From positions 1 to 47,066 of the forward strand of contig CANGFT010000030.1 in assembly GCA_947453205.1 (NCBI GenBank): a DNA stretch of 47,066 bases, given 5' to 3'. Origin of the DNA: Beijerinckiaceae bacterium (GTDB lineage Bacteria; Pseudomonadota; Alphaproteobacteria; Rhizobiales; Beijerinckiaceae). The notes beneath the pieces were generated by a model that did no database searches, was not told the DNA's origin, and worked only from the letters and a program-made list of their open reading frames with translations. A program made the translations under genes and the position numbers. How positions within the stretch are numbered: the stretch's first letter is position 1; every line of letters starts with the position of its first letter. Of the stretch, positions 25,055 through 32,834 are shown one piece after another.

Positions 25055-26797
25055 TCAGACGCTGATCTGGTGGCGCCGCGTCAACAGATGGAAGATCACG
25101 CTGACGACGGTCATCAGCGCGATCCAGAGCATGCCCATGGCCGCGAGCTCCGTGACCTGCCCGTTCTGCCACAGCTCGAACAGGGTGACCGACATGATCT
25201 CCGATCCCGGCCCCACCAGCAGCAACGGCAGGGACACCGCCTGCACGGAGAGCAGGAAGATCAGCAGCCAGGATGAGACCAGCGTCGTCGCGAGCAGCGG
25301 CACGAGCACCCGCAGGAACAGCTTGGTCTTGCTGGCGCCGGCGATCGAGGCGGCCTCCTCGAGATCCGAATGGATCGTCATCACCCCCGCAAAGGCGTAG
25401 CGCATGCCATAGGGCAGATAGCGCACCGAGGAGGCGATGATGATGGAGAGCAAGGTGCCGTAGAGCGGCAGGGACATGTTCACGAAGATGTCGAGGAAAG
25501 CGACGCTGAGAATGAGCGCGGGGAAAACGAGCGGCACGGCTGCGATCTGGTCGATGAGCCAGGCGCCGGGGCTGCGGCGCACCACAAGCCAGGCGCAAAG
25601 CGCCGTGAATGGCACAATCGCCGTCGCCGTCATGGCGCCAAGGACGAGCGTGTTGACGATGGAGTCGCGGAAGGATCCGGGGCGGAACAGCGCCTCGTAA
25701 TTCTCAAGGGACATGCGGCCAAAGGCCTCCAGCGACACGCCGCCATAGAAGGGCTGGAAGGACGTGAAGGCCAGCATGGCGACGGGAACGACGGTCACCA
25801 TGAGGAAAAGCAGAACCAGCACGGCGGAGGTCAGAAAACGCCAGCTCCCGAGGTCTATGACGCGCGGGCGAAAGCCCTTGCCGGTGATCGTCTGATAGCG
25901 CTTGGCGTCTTGGGACAGGCGGTTCTGCCAGAGCATCAGTCCAAAGAGGATCACGACGAGACAGACCGAATAGGCGCCAGCCTCCCCGTAATTGGGCGCG
26001 CCCACGCGGCGGGAGCTCTGGAAGATCATCGTGGTGATGACGCTGACATTGCCCGCAAGGCCGACAAGCGCGGGCACCTCGAAGGATTCGAAGGCCTTGA
26101 TGAAGATCAGCAGCGTCAAACCGCACAGCGCAGGCGCCGCCATGCGCAGGGTGACCCTGATGAAGGCGCCCAGAGGGCTCGCGCCCGACATCATCGCCGC
26201 TTCCTCGAACGAGGCGTCGGTCGAGCGCAGGATCGAGGACATCAGCAGGAAGGTGAGGGGCACGAAGCCGACGCCCTCGATCAGCATCATGCCCCAGAGC
26301 GAATAGACATCGAGCGCCTGCGGCTGATGCGACAGGCTCTCGATCAGATCATTCACGGGACCGGAGCGGCCCAGCAACAAAAGCCATGCGACGACATAGA
26401 GCACATGGGGCACGCCGAGCGAAATGATCGCGGCGAGAAAGGCCAGCTTGCGGCCCGGCGTGTTCGTCCGCTCGACGATGAGCGCCTGCACCGTGCCGAT
26501 GAAGATCGCGATCACCGCCGATCCGCAGGAGTAGATCAGCGTATTGAACAGGCTCGGCAGAAAGAAACGGCCTGACACAAGCTGTTCGTAAAAACGCAGG
26601 GTGAAGGCGCCTGACGAACCGTCAGGCAGCGTCTCGTGCAGACTGGCGTTGACCAGAAAGATGACCGGCGGCGCAACGGCGAAGAGAAGCACCGCCACCA
26701 GAACCATCACGAGCGGCGACAGGCGCAGGCCTTGCTCAGGCCACAGGAGACGCCAAGGCGAAGCCGCAGGCAGGGTCGGTTCGGCTTGGGTCGTCAC
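25055..26797 (-). CDS. Iron-type ABC importer, fused double permease
   Basis: A 580-residue inner-membrane protein starting at a GTG. It contains two complete permease halves. The first has the ATPase-contact loop EEAAMMSGASPLGAFIRVTL (about residues 205-225), the second EEAASIAGASKTKLFLRVLV (about 480-500). Two fused halves are typical of the FbpB/SfuB group that works with ferric or 2-aminoethylphosphonate-type receptors. It follows the receptor gene after 22 bp, so they form one unit. No partner ATPase lies next to them or elsewhere in the window, apart from the LIV ATPases. A mini-frame of eight codons overlaps the receptor's stop just upstream. Confidence 0.9.
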   Translation of the reverse strand: MTTQAEPTLPAASPWRLLWPEQGLRLSPLVMVLVAVLLFAVAPPVIFLVNASLHETLPDGSSGAFTLRFYEQLVSGRFFLPSLFNTLIYSCGSAVIAIFIGTVQALIVERTNTPGRKLAFLAAIISLGVPHVLYVVAWLLLLGRSGPVNDLIESLSHQPQALDVYSLWGMMLIEGVGFVPLTFLLMSSILRSTDASFEEAAMMSGASPLGAFIRVTLRMAAPALCGLTLLIFIKAFESFEVPALVGLAGNVSVITTMIFQSSRRVGAPNYGEAGAYSVCLVVILFGLMLWQNRLSQDAKRYQTITGKGFRPRVIDLGSWRFLTSAVLVLLFLMVTVVPVAMLAFTSFQPFYGGVSLEAFGRMSLENYEALFRPGSFRDSIVNTLVLGAMTATAIVPFTALCAWLVVRRSPGAWLIDQIAAVPLVFPALILSVAFLDIFVNMSLPLYGTLLSIIIASSVRYLPYGMRYAFAGVMTIHSDLEEAASIAGASKTKLFLRVLVPLLATTLVSSWLLIFLLSVQAVSLPLLLVGPGSEIMSVTLFELWQNGQVTELAAMGMLWIALMTVVSVIFHLLTRRHQISV

Positions 26798-26819
26798 GAG
26801 CGCGCGCCTTCAGTCAGCA

Positions 26820-27911
26820 TCATCGAAACAGCTCGTCGAAGATCTTCTGGGAGCTGTCGTTGTAACGGTTGAGCTGCTCGGAGCTCACGAAAAGCTCCTT
26901 CACGCCCGCCGTCTTCGGCACGACCGGCGCCAATGTCTCGAGCGGCGCGACATCCGGCCGGACGGGGAAATATTCCGCCTTCGAGAAGATCGACTGCCCT
27001 TCTTGCGAGAGAATGAAATCGGCGAGCAGCATGGCGGCATAGGGATGGCGCACGCCCCTGGGCACGATCATCGTGCCGGCGGTGGAGGCCGTGGGCTCCA
27101 GCAAATGCGTATTGACCGGCGCGCCCTTGGCTTTGCTGATGAGCGGATGATGCGCGAATATGTTGAGCGCGATGGGAAACTCTCCGGCGATGACGCGGTC
27201 GACCAAGGTGCGGGCGCTGCCAGAGCCGAAATTGATCACCTTCTGCTGGGCGAGCTTCTCGAAATATTCGCGCGCCTTGTCCTCGCCGCGCGCGATGCGG
27301 ATCGTGGTGAGGAACAGCGGCGTGCCGCTGGAGGTGCCGATGCGCCAGGCGAGCTTGCCCTTCCAGCGGGGATCGAGCAGATCGTCATAGGTTCTGGGCG
27401 CCTGATCGGCGGGCACGAGCTTCGTGTTGTAAGCGATGCCGAAATAGCTGACGCGTGTGCTCACCCAGTTGCCGCGGGGGTCGCGGTACATTTCGGGCAA
27501 GGCGTCGGTCGCGGGCGTGGAGAAGGGAACCGTGAGCCCGGCCTCGACCGCCAGTTCGCCGACGCCCGTGCCCTCGACAAGATCGGCGACGACATTCTTC
27601 GCGCGCACTTCGGCGGACAGCTTGGCCACGATCTCTTCGGTGTCGCCGCGCCAATAGGTGAGCTTGATGAAGGGATATTTCTTCATGAAGGCCTCGGCCA
27701 TGGGCCGAAGCGCCTGATTGACGATGGCCGCCGAGTAAATGACGACCTGCCCTTCCTTGCGTGCGCCCTCCAGCAGAAGCTGCTCGCGGTTCTCTGCGCG
27801 GCTCGTCAGGATGTCCTGCGCGAAGGCCGCGGATCCCGCGACCGACAGAACGACTGCGGCGCAGAGTGACGACAGGCGGCCAGCGCCCGAACGGGAAGAC
27901 TTGATGAACAT
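26820..27911 (-). CDS. Iron-type ABC importer substrate-binding protein
   Basis: A 363-residue receptor with a signal peptide (residues 1-31, ending SAAFAQ). The mature part has EGARKEGQVVIYSAA, FMKKYPFIKLTYWRGDTEE and, later, PRTYDDLLDPRWKGKLAW, all marks of the family 1 solute-binding proteins of the AfuA/FbpA kind. The family binds ferric ion, but also phosphonates, thiamine, polyamines and small carboxylates. I cannot confirm the paired tyrosines used for ferric iron, so the ligand is open. Its neighbours (a monooxygenase, a Mo enzyme and an enolase-superfamily enzyme) make an organic ligand more likely than iron. AAGGAGAG precedes the ATG. Confidence 0.88.
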   Translation of the reverse strand: MFIKSSRSGAGRLSSLCAAVVLSVAGSAAFAQDILTSRAENREQLLLEGARKEGQVVIYSAAIVNQALRPMAEAFMKKYPFIKLTYWRGDTEEIVAKLSAEVRAKNVVADLVEGTGVGELAVEAGLTVPFSTPATDALPEMYRDPRGNWVSTRVSYFGIAYNTKLVPADQAPRTYDDLLDPRWKGKLAWRIGTSSGTPLFLTTIRIARGEDKAREYFEKLAQQKVINFGSGSARTLVDRVIAGEFPIALNIFAHHPLISKAKGAPVNTHLLEPTASTAGTMIVPRGVRHPYAAMLLADFILSQEGQSIFSKAEYFPVRPDVAPLETLAPVVPKTAGVKELFVSSEQLNRYNDSSQKIFDELFR

Positions 27912-27937
27912 GCCGGATCTCTCCTTGGCCGCGCAGG

Positions 27938-29017
27938 TCAGGTCGCCGAGGGGCCCTTCCAGCGCACGCCGGAACCGGGGCCCTTGGGCAGCTTCAACTC
28001 GCCGTTCTCGACTTCGATCCCATCGAAAGGATCGTCCAGCAGACGGGCGAATTCGCCCAGTTCGCAGGCGTAATCGACGCCCGGCAGCGCGCAGGCCAGA
28101 TGCAGCGCATGGGCGGCCAGAAGCCGCGAGCCCACCGCCGCGCCCAGCCGGTAGGAGACGCCGCCCTGCTCGCAGAGCCTTGCGGCGGCGATCGTGTTGC
28201 GGATGCCGCCGAGCTTGGGAACCTTGAGGCTCACCGCGTCCACCGCGCGGCGGGTGACGAGTTGATAGACCTCGGCCAGCGATCCCGCGGCCTCATCGGC
28301 CTCGACCTTGACCGGAACCGTGTGGGTGACGAGGGCGAGCCCTTCGAAATCTTCCGCAGGCACGGGCTGTTCGACCAGATCGATCCGGTGTTCGGCCATG
28401 CGGTTGATCGCGATGATGGCGTTCTTGACGGTATAGGCCTGGTTGGCGTCGATCGTCAGGTTCACATCATCGCCGACTTCCTTGCGGATGGCGGCGACGC
28501 GCGCCACGTCCAGATCCACTTCGCCATGGACCTTGATCTTGAGATAGCGGTAGCCCTCGTCCACGAGCTTGCGCGCCTGCTTGGCCATCTCCTGCGGCGT
28601 CTTGATCGCGAGGATGCGCAGAATGGGCAGGCTGGCGCGCATCTTGCCACCGAAGAGTTGGCAGAGCGGAACGCCCAGCCGCTTGGCGAGCAATTCATGG
28701 AGCGCGCAATCAATGGCGGCCTTGGCCTGCGGCGCGCCGCGCATGGCGCGGTCGAGGGCGGCGCCGATCGCTTCGATGTCGTCGGCGTCGCGGCCCATCA
28801 CATGCGGGCGGAAATAGGCGAGCTCCGCCTCCAACGAGCCGGGAATGGCCCCCATATGCGGCGTCGCCGAAGCATAGCCGAAACCTTCGTTGCCCTGTTC
28901 ATCGACAAGCCGCAGGATCGAGCCTTCCGTCACCGGGCTCGCGCCAAGGGCGAACTTCCAGGTGGGGTCTTCCTTGCGCATGACATTGGGATAGGATTCG
29001 TAACCGCTGATGATCAA
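27938..29017 (-). CDS. Enolase-superfamily enzyme (muconate cycloisomerase / epimerase-like)
   Basis: About 359 residues from a TTG at 29017, which has GGGAGG six bases upstream (29024-29029). An ATG at 29047 with no ribosome site would add ten residues. The barrel carries the muconate-lactonising subgroup residues: K-x-K in YLKIKVHG, then metal ligands in NLTIDANQAY, LVEQPVP and KVEADEAAG, and the second base Lys in SLKVPKLGG. These enzymes take a proton next to a carboxylate; outcomes include cycloisomerisation, racemisation or epimerisation. It is third in a leftward five-gene set and lies 27 bp before the binding-protein gene, so the imported compound may be its substrate or precursor. 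Confidence 0.88.
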   Translation of the reverse strand: MIISGYESYPNVMRKEDPTWKFALGASPVTEGSILRLVDEQGNEGFGYASATPHMGAIPGSLEAELAYFRPHVMGRDADDIEAIGAALDRAMRGAPQAKAAIDCALHELLAKRLGVPLCQLFGGKMRASLPILRILAIKTPQEMAKQARKLVDEGYRYLKIKVHGEVDLDVARVAAIRKEVGDDVNLTIDANQAYTVKNAIIAINRMAEHRIDLVEQPVPAEDFEGLALVTHTVPVKVEADEAAGSLAEVYQLVTRRAVDAVSLKVPKLGGIRNTIAAARLCEQGGVSYRLGAAVGSRLLAAHALHLACALPGVDYACELGEFARLLDDPFDGIEVENGELKLPKGPGSGVRWKGPSAT

Positions 29018-29023
29018 GGACAA

Positions 29024-29029
29024 CCTCCC
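29024..29029 (-). promoter_or_regulatory. Shine-Dalgarno site deciding a TTG start
   Basis: GGGAGG on the minus strand lies six bases before the TTG at 29017. It favours the shorter form of the enolase-superfamily protein over the ATG at 29047. Confidence 0.7.
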
Positions 29030-29121
29030 GACTTTTGCTTGACGCATTATTCATATGCTGCGCGCGCTATGGCAAGCCTCCCGCAGCGCAAAGACCGGGC
29101 GAACACGAAGTATTCAACCCC

Positions 29122-30411
29122 TCAGGCGCCGGGCTTCGGCAAGCCCAGATGCTCCCGCAACGTGGCGCCCGCATAGGCCTTGCGAAACACGCCGCGCCTC
29201 TGGAGCTCGGGGACCACGAGCTCCACGAAATCCCGCAGGCCGTTCGGCATCATGGCGGGCATGACGTTGAAGCCGTCCGCGCCCGAGGCCTCGAACCATT
29301 CGTGCAGGGAATCGGCGACCTCCATGGCTGAGCCGATCAATTGCCGATGCCCCTTGGACACGAGCAGGCGCTCATAGACCTGGCGCACGCTGAGGTCATC
29401 GCGCCGCGCCGTCTCCACCATGCCGACGGCCCGGCTTTGGGGCAACTGCGCTATGTCGATGGGCGGCAATGGGCCATCGACATCGACGCCGGTGAGATCG
29501 ATTCCCAGCGTGCGCGACAGTCCGCTGAGCCCAGCTTGCGGGTGGATCAGCGCCTGCAGCTGCGCATATTTGTCCTGCGCCTCCTGCCGGGTCCGCCCCA
29601 CCACGGGCATCACGCCCGGCATGACCAGAGCATGGCCCGGATCGCGGCCGAAGGAGATGACGCGCGCCTTGATGTCGGCGTAGAAAGCCTGCGCGACATC
29701 GAGTTCGCGCTGAATGGTGAAGATCACTTCGGCATACTTGGCGGCGAGCCCCTTGCCGTCCTCCGAAGAACCGGCCTGCACCAGCACAGGGTGGCCCTGG
29801 GGGGCGCGCGGCAGGGTCAAGGGCCCGCGCACGCTGAATTCGGCGCCGTCATGATCGAGTTGATGCAGCTTGCTCGAATCGAAGAAAAGGCCCCGCTCCT
29901 TGTCGATGAGCAGGGCGTCGTCTTCCCAGCTGTCCCAGAGGCCGCGCACGACCTCCACGAATTCATGGGCCTTGCGGTAGCGGTCGGTGAGATGGCGATG
30001 CGCCTCGCGCCCGAAATTGTAGGCTTCCACGGTCGAGGACGAGGTGACGATGTTCCAGCCTGCGCGCCCCTTGCTCAGATGATCCAGCGAAGAGAATTTG
30101 CGCGCGACGTTATAGGGCTCGTTGAAAGACGTCGTTGCCGTCGCCACTAGGCCGATCCGCTTCGTGGCCATGGCCAGCGCCGACAGAAGCGTCAAGGGCT
30201 CAAAACGGAAGGAGTCCTGACGCCCGCCATCGCGGGTCGTCGAATAGACATCCGCGACGAACATCATGTCGAAGCAGCCGCGCTCGGCGAGTTGCGCCAC
30301 CGCGATGTAGGAGTCGATGCTGAAGCCTGCGGGATAGGCGTCGGGGTGGCGCCAGGCCGCCATATGATGGCCGCCAGGCGCGAGGAACAGGCCAAGCTTC
30401 ATCTGACGCAT
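29122..30411 (-). CDS. NtaA/SnaA/DszA-family flavin-dependent monooxygenase
   Basis: A 429-residue luciferase-like monooxygenase of the long nitrilotriacetate / dibenzothiophene-sulfone type. It starts MRQMKLGLFLAPGGHHMAAW, then FDMMFVADVYSTTRDG, FSSLDHLSKGRAGWNIVTSS, PVLVQAGSSEDGKGLAAKYA and, near the end, DGFNVMPAMMPNGLRDFVEL. The order matches the family well. These enzymes need FMNH2 from a separate reductase and cleave C-N or C-S bonds. The ATG is 8 bp after the stop of the molybdenum dehydrogenase gene, and the ribosome site (TAGGAG) overlaps that stop, so the two are translated together. Confidence 0.9.
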   Translation of the reverse strand: MRQMKLGLFLAPGGHHMAAWRHPDAYPAGFSIDSYIAVAQLAERGCFDMMFVADVYSTTRDGGRQDSFRFEPLTLLSALAMATKRIGLVATATTSFNEPYNVARKFSSLDHLSKGRAGWNIVTSSSTVEAYNFGREAHRHLTDRYRKAHEFVEVVRGLWDSWEDDALLIDKERGLFFDSSKLHQLDHDGAEFSVRGPLTLPRAPQGHPVLVQAGSSEDGKGLAAKYAEVIFTIQRELDVAQAFYADIKARVISFGRDPGHALVMPGVMPVVGRTRQEAQDKYAQLQALIHPQAGLSGLSRTLGIDLTGVDVDGPLPPIDIAQLPQSRAVGMVETARRDDLSVRQVYERLLVSKGHRQLIGSAMEVADSLHEWFEASGADGFNVMPAMMPNGLRDFVELVVPELQRRGVFRKAYAGATLREHLGLPKPGA

Positions 30412-30419
30412 GACGGCTC

Positions 30420-32675
30420 CTAGGCCATGCCCGCCTTGACGCGCTCAGGCGTCAGGGGCGCGCGGCGCAACCGGACGCCCGTCGCGTCGTAGATGGCGTT
30501 GGCGATGGCGGCGGCGGTCGGGCGCGACGCGCCTTCGCCTGCCCCCGTGGGCGCGACCTCGGGCCGGTCGATCAGCACGATGTCGATAGACTCAGGGGCA
30601 TCCCTGATGTCAGCGATGGGATAGGTGCTCCAGTCGACGCTGGTCACCATCTTGTCGTCAAAACGCACCTCTTCAAAGAGGGCGCGGCTGGTTGACTGCA
30701 CCACATTGCCCTCAATGGTCGAACGCAGCAGGCCGGGATTGATGATCTGGCCGCAATCATGCGCCACGGTCCATTTGCGCACCCAGACCCGGCCTGTGAC
30801 GCGGTGGACCTCAACATCCGCCACCATGGCGACGCGGGTGCCTGAGCGTGCGGCATAGGCCATGCCCTGCCCCAGGAAGACATCGCCGCGCGCCTGCCGA
30901 CGCGCGGCCTTGCGGGGCTGCCAGCCCGCCTTCTCCGCCGCCGCCTTGATGACCGCAAGATCCCTGGGATTCTCGACGTTCTTGAGGCGGAACTCGAGGG
31001 GGTCCATGTCCAGATGATAGGCAAGCTCGTCCATGAAGGACTCGACGGCGAAATGCACCTGCGGGCCGCCGGGATCGCGCATATGCGCTGTGCGCAGCGG
31101 CGAGGCGCGGTCGAGCAGCGGCGGAATGATGTTGGAGATCTTGAGATAGGCGGGAAAGCCATAGCTCTCATCCGGCCCGCCGAAGATGATCGTCGGCTTC
31201 AGCGGCGCGCCAAGCAGGTGTCCTGCGAGCGTATGGGATGGATCGCCCTCGTTGTTGAAGGCGTCGCGCTTGGAGAAGACCTTCGACTCGAAATACCAGG
31301 CGGTGACCTTGTTGTCGGCGTCGAGCGCGACGCGGGAGACATGGACCGAGGCCGGCGCCTTGGGATCCCAGCCCGTGCCTTCGTGACGCATGCTCTGCAC
31401 ACGCACGGGCCTGCCGACTGCGCGCGACAGAACGGCCGCATCCATGACGACATCGCCGGAGTCGTTGCGCCCGTAGGAGCCCGGCCCCGTCAAGGAGACG
31501 CAGACCACCTTGTCCGGCGGCAGACCCAGCAATTTCGCCACGCCGTCACGGGCGTAATGGGGCTTCTGCGAGCCGGACCACACCCGGGCGCCATCGGGGC
31601 GGGCGTCCACCAGGCCGCTGGCCGGGCCCATGGAGGCGTGGGACTGGAAGGGCCATTCATAGGCGGCTTCGAACACCTTCGCCGCCTTGGCGAAGGGTTC
31701 GTCGATCTTGCCCTTCTCCTTGTCCACATCGCGCTTCAGCGTCGGGGCGGCGCGGATATGGTCGTGGATCCCTTCGGAGCCGGGGAATGGCGGCTTCACA
31801 TCAGACCAGACGACCTTCAATTCGCGGGCGGCCTTCACCGCATGCCATTCGCGGGGCGCGACGACGCCGATGAAGTCTTTCTCGCGCACCACCCGCACGC
31901 CGGGAATTTTCGCAATGGAGCTTTCGTCCACCGACACGGGGACCGCGCCTGCGACCGGCGGCCGGATGACCCGCCCATGGACCATGCCCTCAACCTTGGC
32001 GTCGACATTGTAAATGTGCTGGCCGAGGATCTTCTCCGCGACATCGCGGCGCTTGGGGCTGGTCTTGCCGACGATTTTATAATCTTTCGGCGACTTCGGC
32101 TTGGTCTTGCCCTCGACCATGAGGTCGCTGCCGACCTGCTTGTTCCAGGTGAGCAGCGTGTCGAAATGCTGTCCGCCCACAAGCGCGGCATAGGTGACCC
32201 GTTTGGCAGGATCGCCCTTGACGCTGACCACGCCGTCATCGACGCTCAACTGCTCTGCGGGAACGCCGAGCTTTTCAGCCGCCATGCCCACAAGCACGCC
32301 GCGCGCCTCAGCAGCAGCCGCGCGCATGGCGGCGCCGCCTTTCCAGATGCCGGTCGAGCCGGAGGCGCCGCCCATGTTGAAGGTGACGTCCGTATGGCCT
32401 TGCACGATGCTGACCTTTTCAACCGGCAGGTCGAGCTCCTCGGCGATCATCTGCGCCCAGCCGACATCGGTGCCCTGCCCCATGTCGATCTTGCCGATCC
32501 AGCCGACCGCAGACCCATCGGCGTTGATGCTGATGTAGGTCGCGAGCCGTTCGGGGTTCAGCGGCAGGCGCGAGGCCACGACGCCCGCCTGCGCCCGCGC
32601 GCCCGGCAAGGCGACGCCAACCGTCAAGGCGCCGGCGGCGGCGAGAAAGGAACGGCGGCTGGTCTGAATGGTCAT
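30420..32675 (-). CDS. Tat-exported molybdopterin dehydrogenase large subunit (IorB-like)
   Basis: A 751-residue protein of the xanthine dehydrogenase family, like the large subunit of isoquinoline 1-oxidoreductase. The ATG at 32675 has GGGAGG five bases upstream and gives a twin-arginine signal (TSRRSFLAAAG, residues 5-15, ending ARAQA). Cofactor-binding marks are KIDMGQGTDVGWAQMIAEEL, GASGSTGIWKGGAAMRAAA, RDPGGPQVHFAVESFMDELA and the C-terminal GAGEGASRPTAAAIANAI, with the likely catalytic Glu. There are few Cys and no [2Fe-2S] domain. The usual small iron-sulfur partner is not adjacent. First gene of a leftward set with two enzymes and an importer. Export suggests oxidation of a heteroaromatic or aldehyde in the periplasm. 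Confidence 0.9.
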   Translation of the reverse strand: MTIQTSRRSFLAAAGALTVGVALPGARAQAGVVASRLPLNPERLATYISINADGSAVGWIGKIDMGQGTDVGWAQMIAEELDLPVEKVSIVQGHTDVTFNMGGASGSTGIWKGGAAMRAAAAEARGVLVGMAAEKLGVPAEQLSVDDGVVSVKGDPAKRVTYAALVGGQHFDTLLTWNKQVGSDLMVEGKTKPKSPKDYKIVGKTSPKRRDVAEKILGQHIYNVDAKVEGMVHGRVIRPPVAGAVPVSVDESSIAKIPGVRVVREKDFIGVVAPREWHAVKAARELKVVWSDVKPPFPGSEGIHDHIRAAPTLKRDVDKEKGKIDEPFAKAAKVFEAAYEWPFQSHASMGPASGLVDARPDGARVWSGSQKPHYARDGVAKLLGLPPDKVVCVSLTGPGSYGRNDSGDVVMDAAVLSRAVGRPVRVQSMRHEGTGWDPKAPASVHVSRVALDADNKVTAWYFESKVFSKRDAFNNEGDPSHTLAGHLLGAPLKPTIIFGGPDESYGFPAYLKISNIIPPLLDRASPLRTAHMRDPGGPQVHFAVESFMDELAYHLDMDPLEFRLKNVENPRDLAVIKAAAEKAGWQPRKAARRQARGDVFLGQGMAYAARSGTRVAMVADVEVHRVTGRVWVRKWTVAHDCGQIINPGLLRSTIEGNVVQSTSRALFEEVRFDDKMVTSVDWSTYPIADIRDAPESIDIVLIDRPEVAPTGAGEGASRPTAAAIANAIYDATGVRLRRAPLTPERVKAGMA

Positions 32676-32834
32676 CAAAACCTCCCTTTGGCCTGTCGAT
32701 GGCGTCCGACCGGCGCCTGTTTGCCCGAAACATGCCACGACCGCAGGCGGGACGCCAGAGCCATGGACCCGATTGCAATCCGTCCGGCGAGGGAATAGCC
32801 TTGGCTCCAATTAAAAGGCGAAGGGGGATACGCC

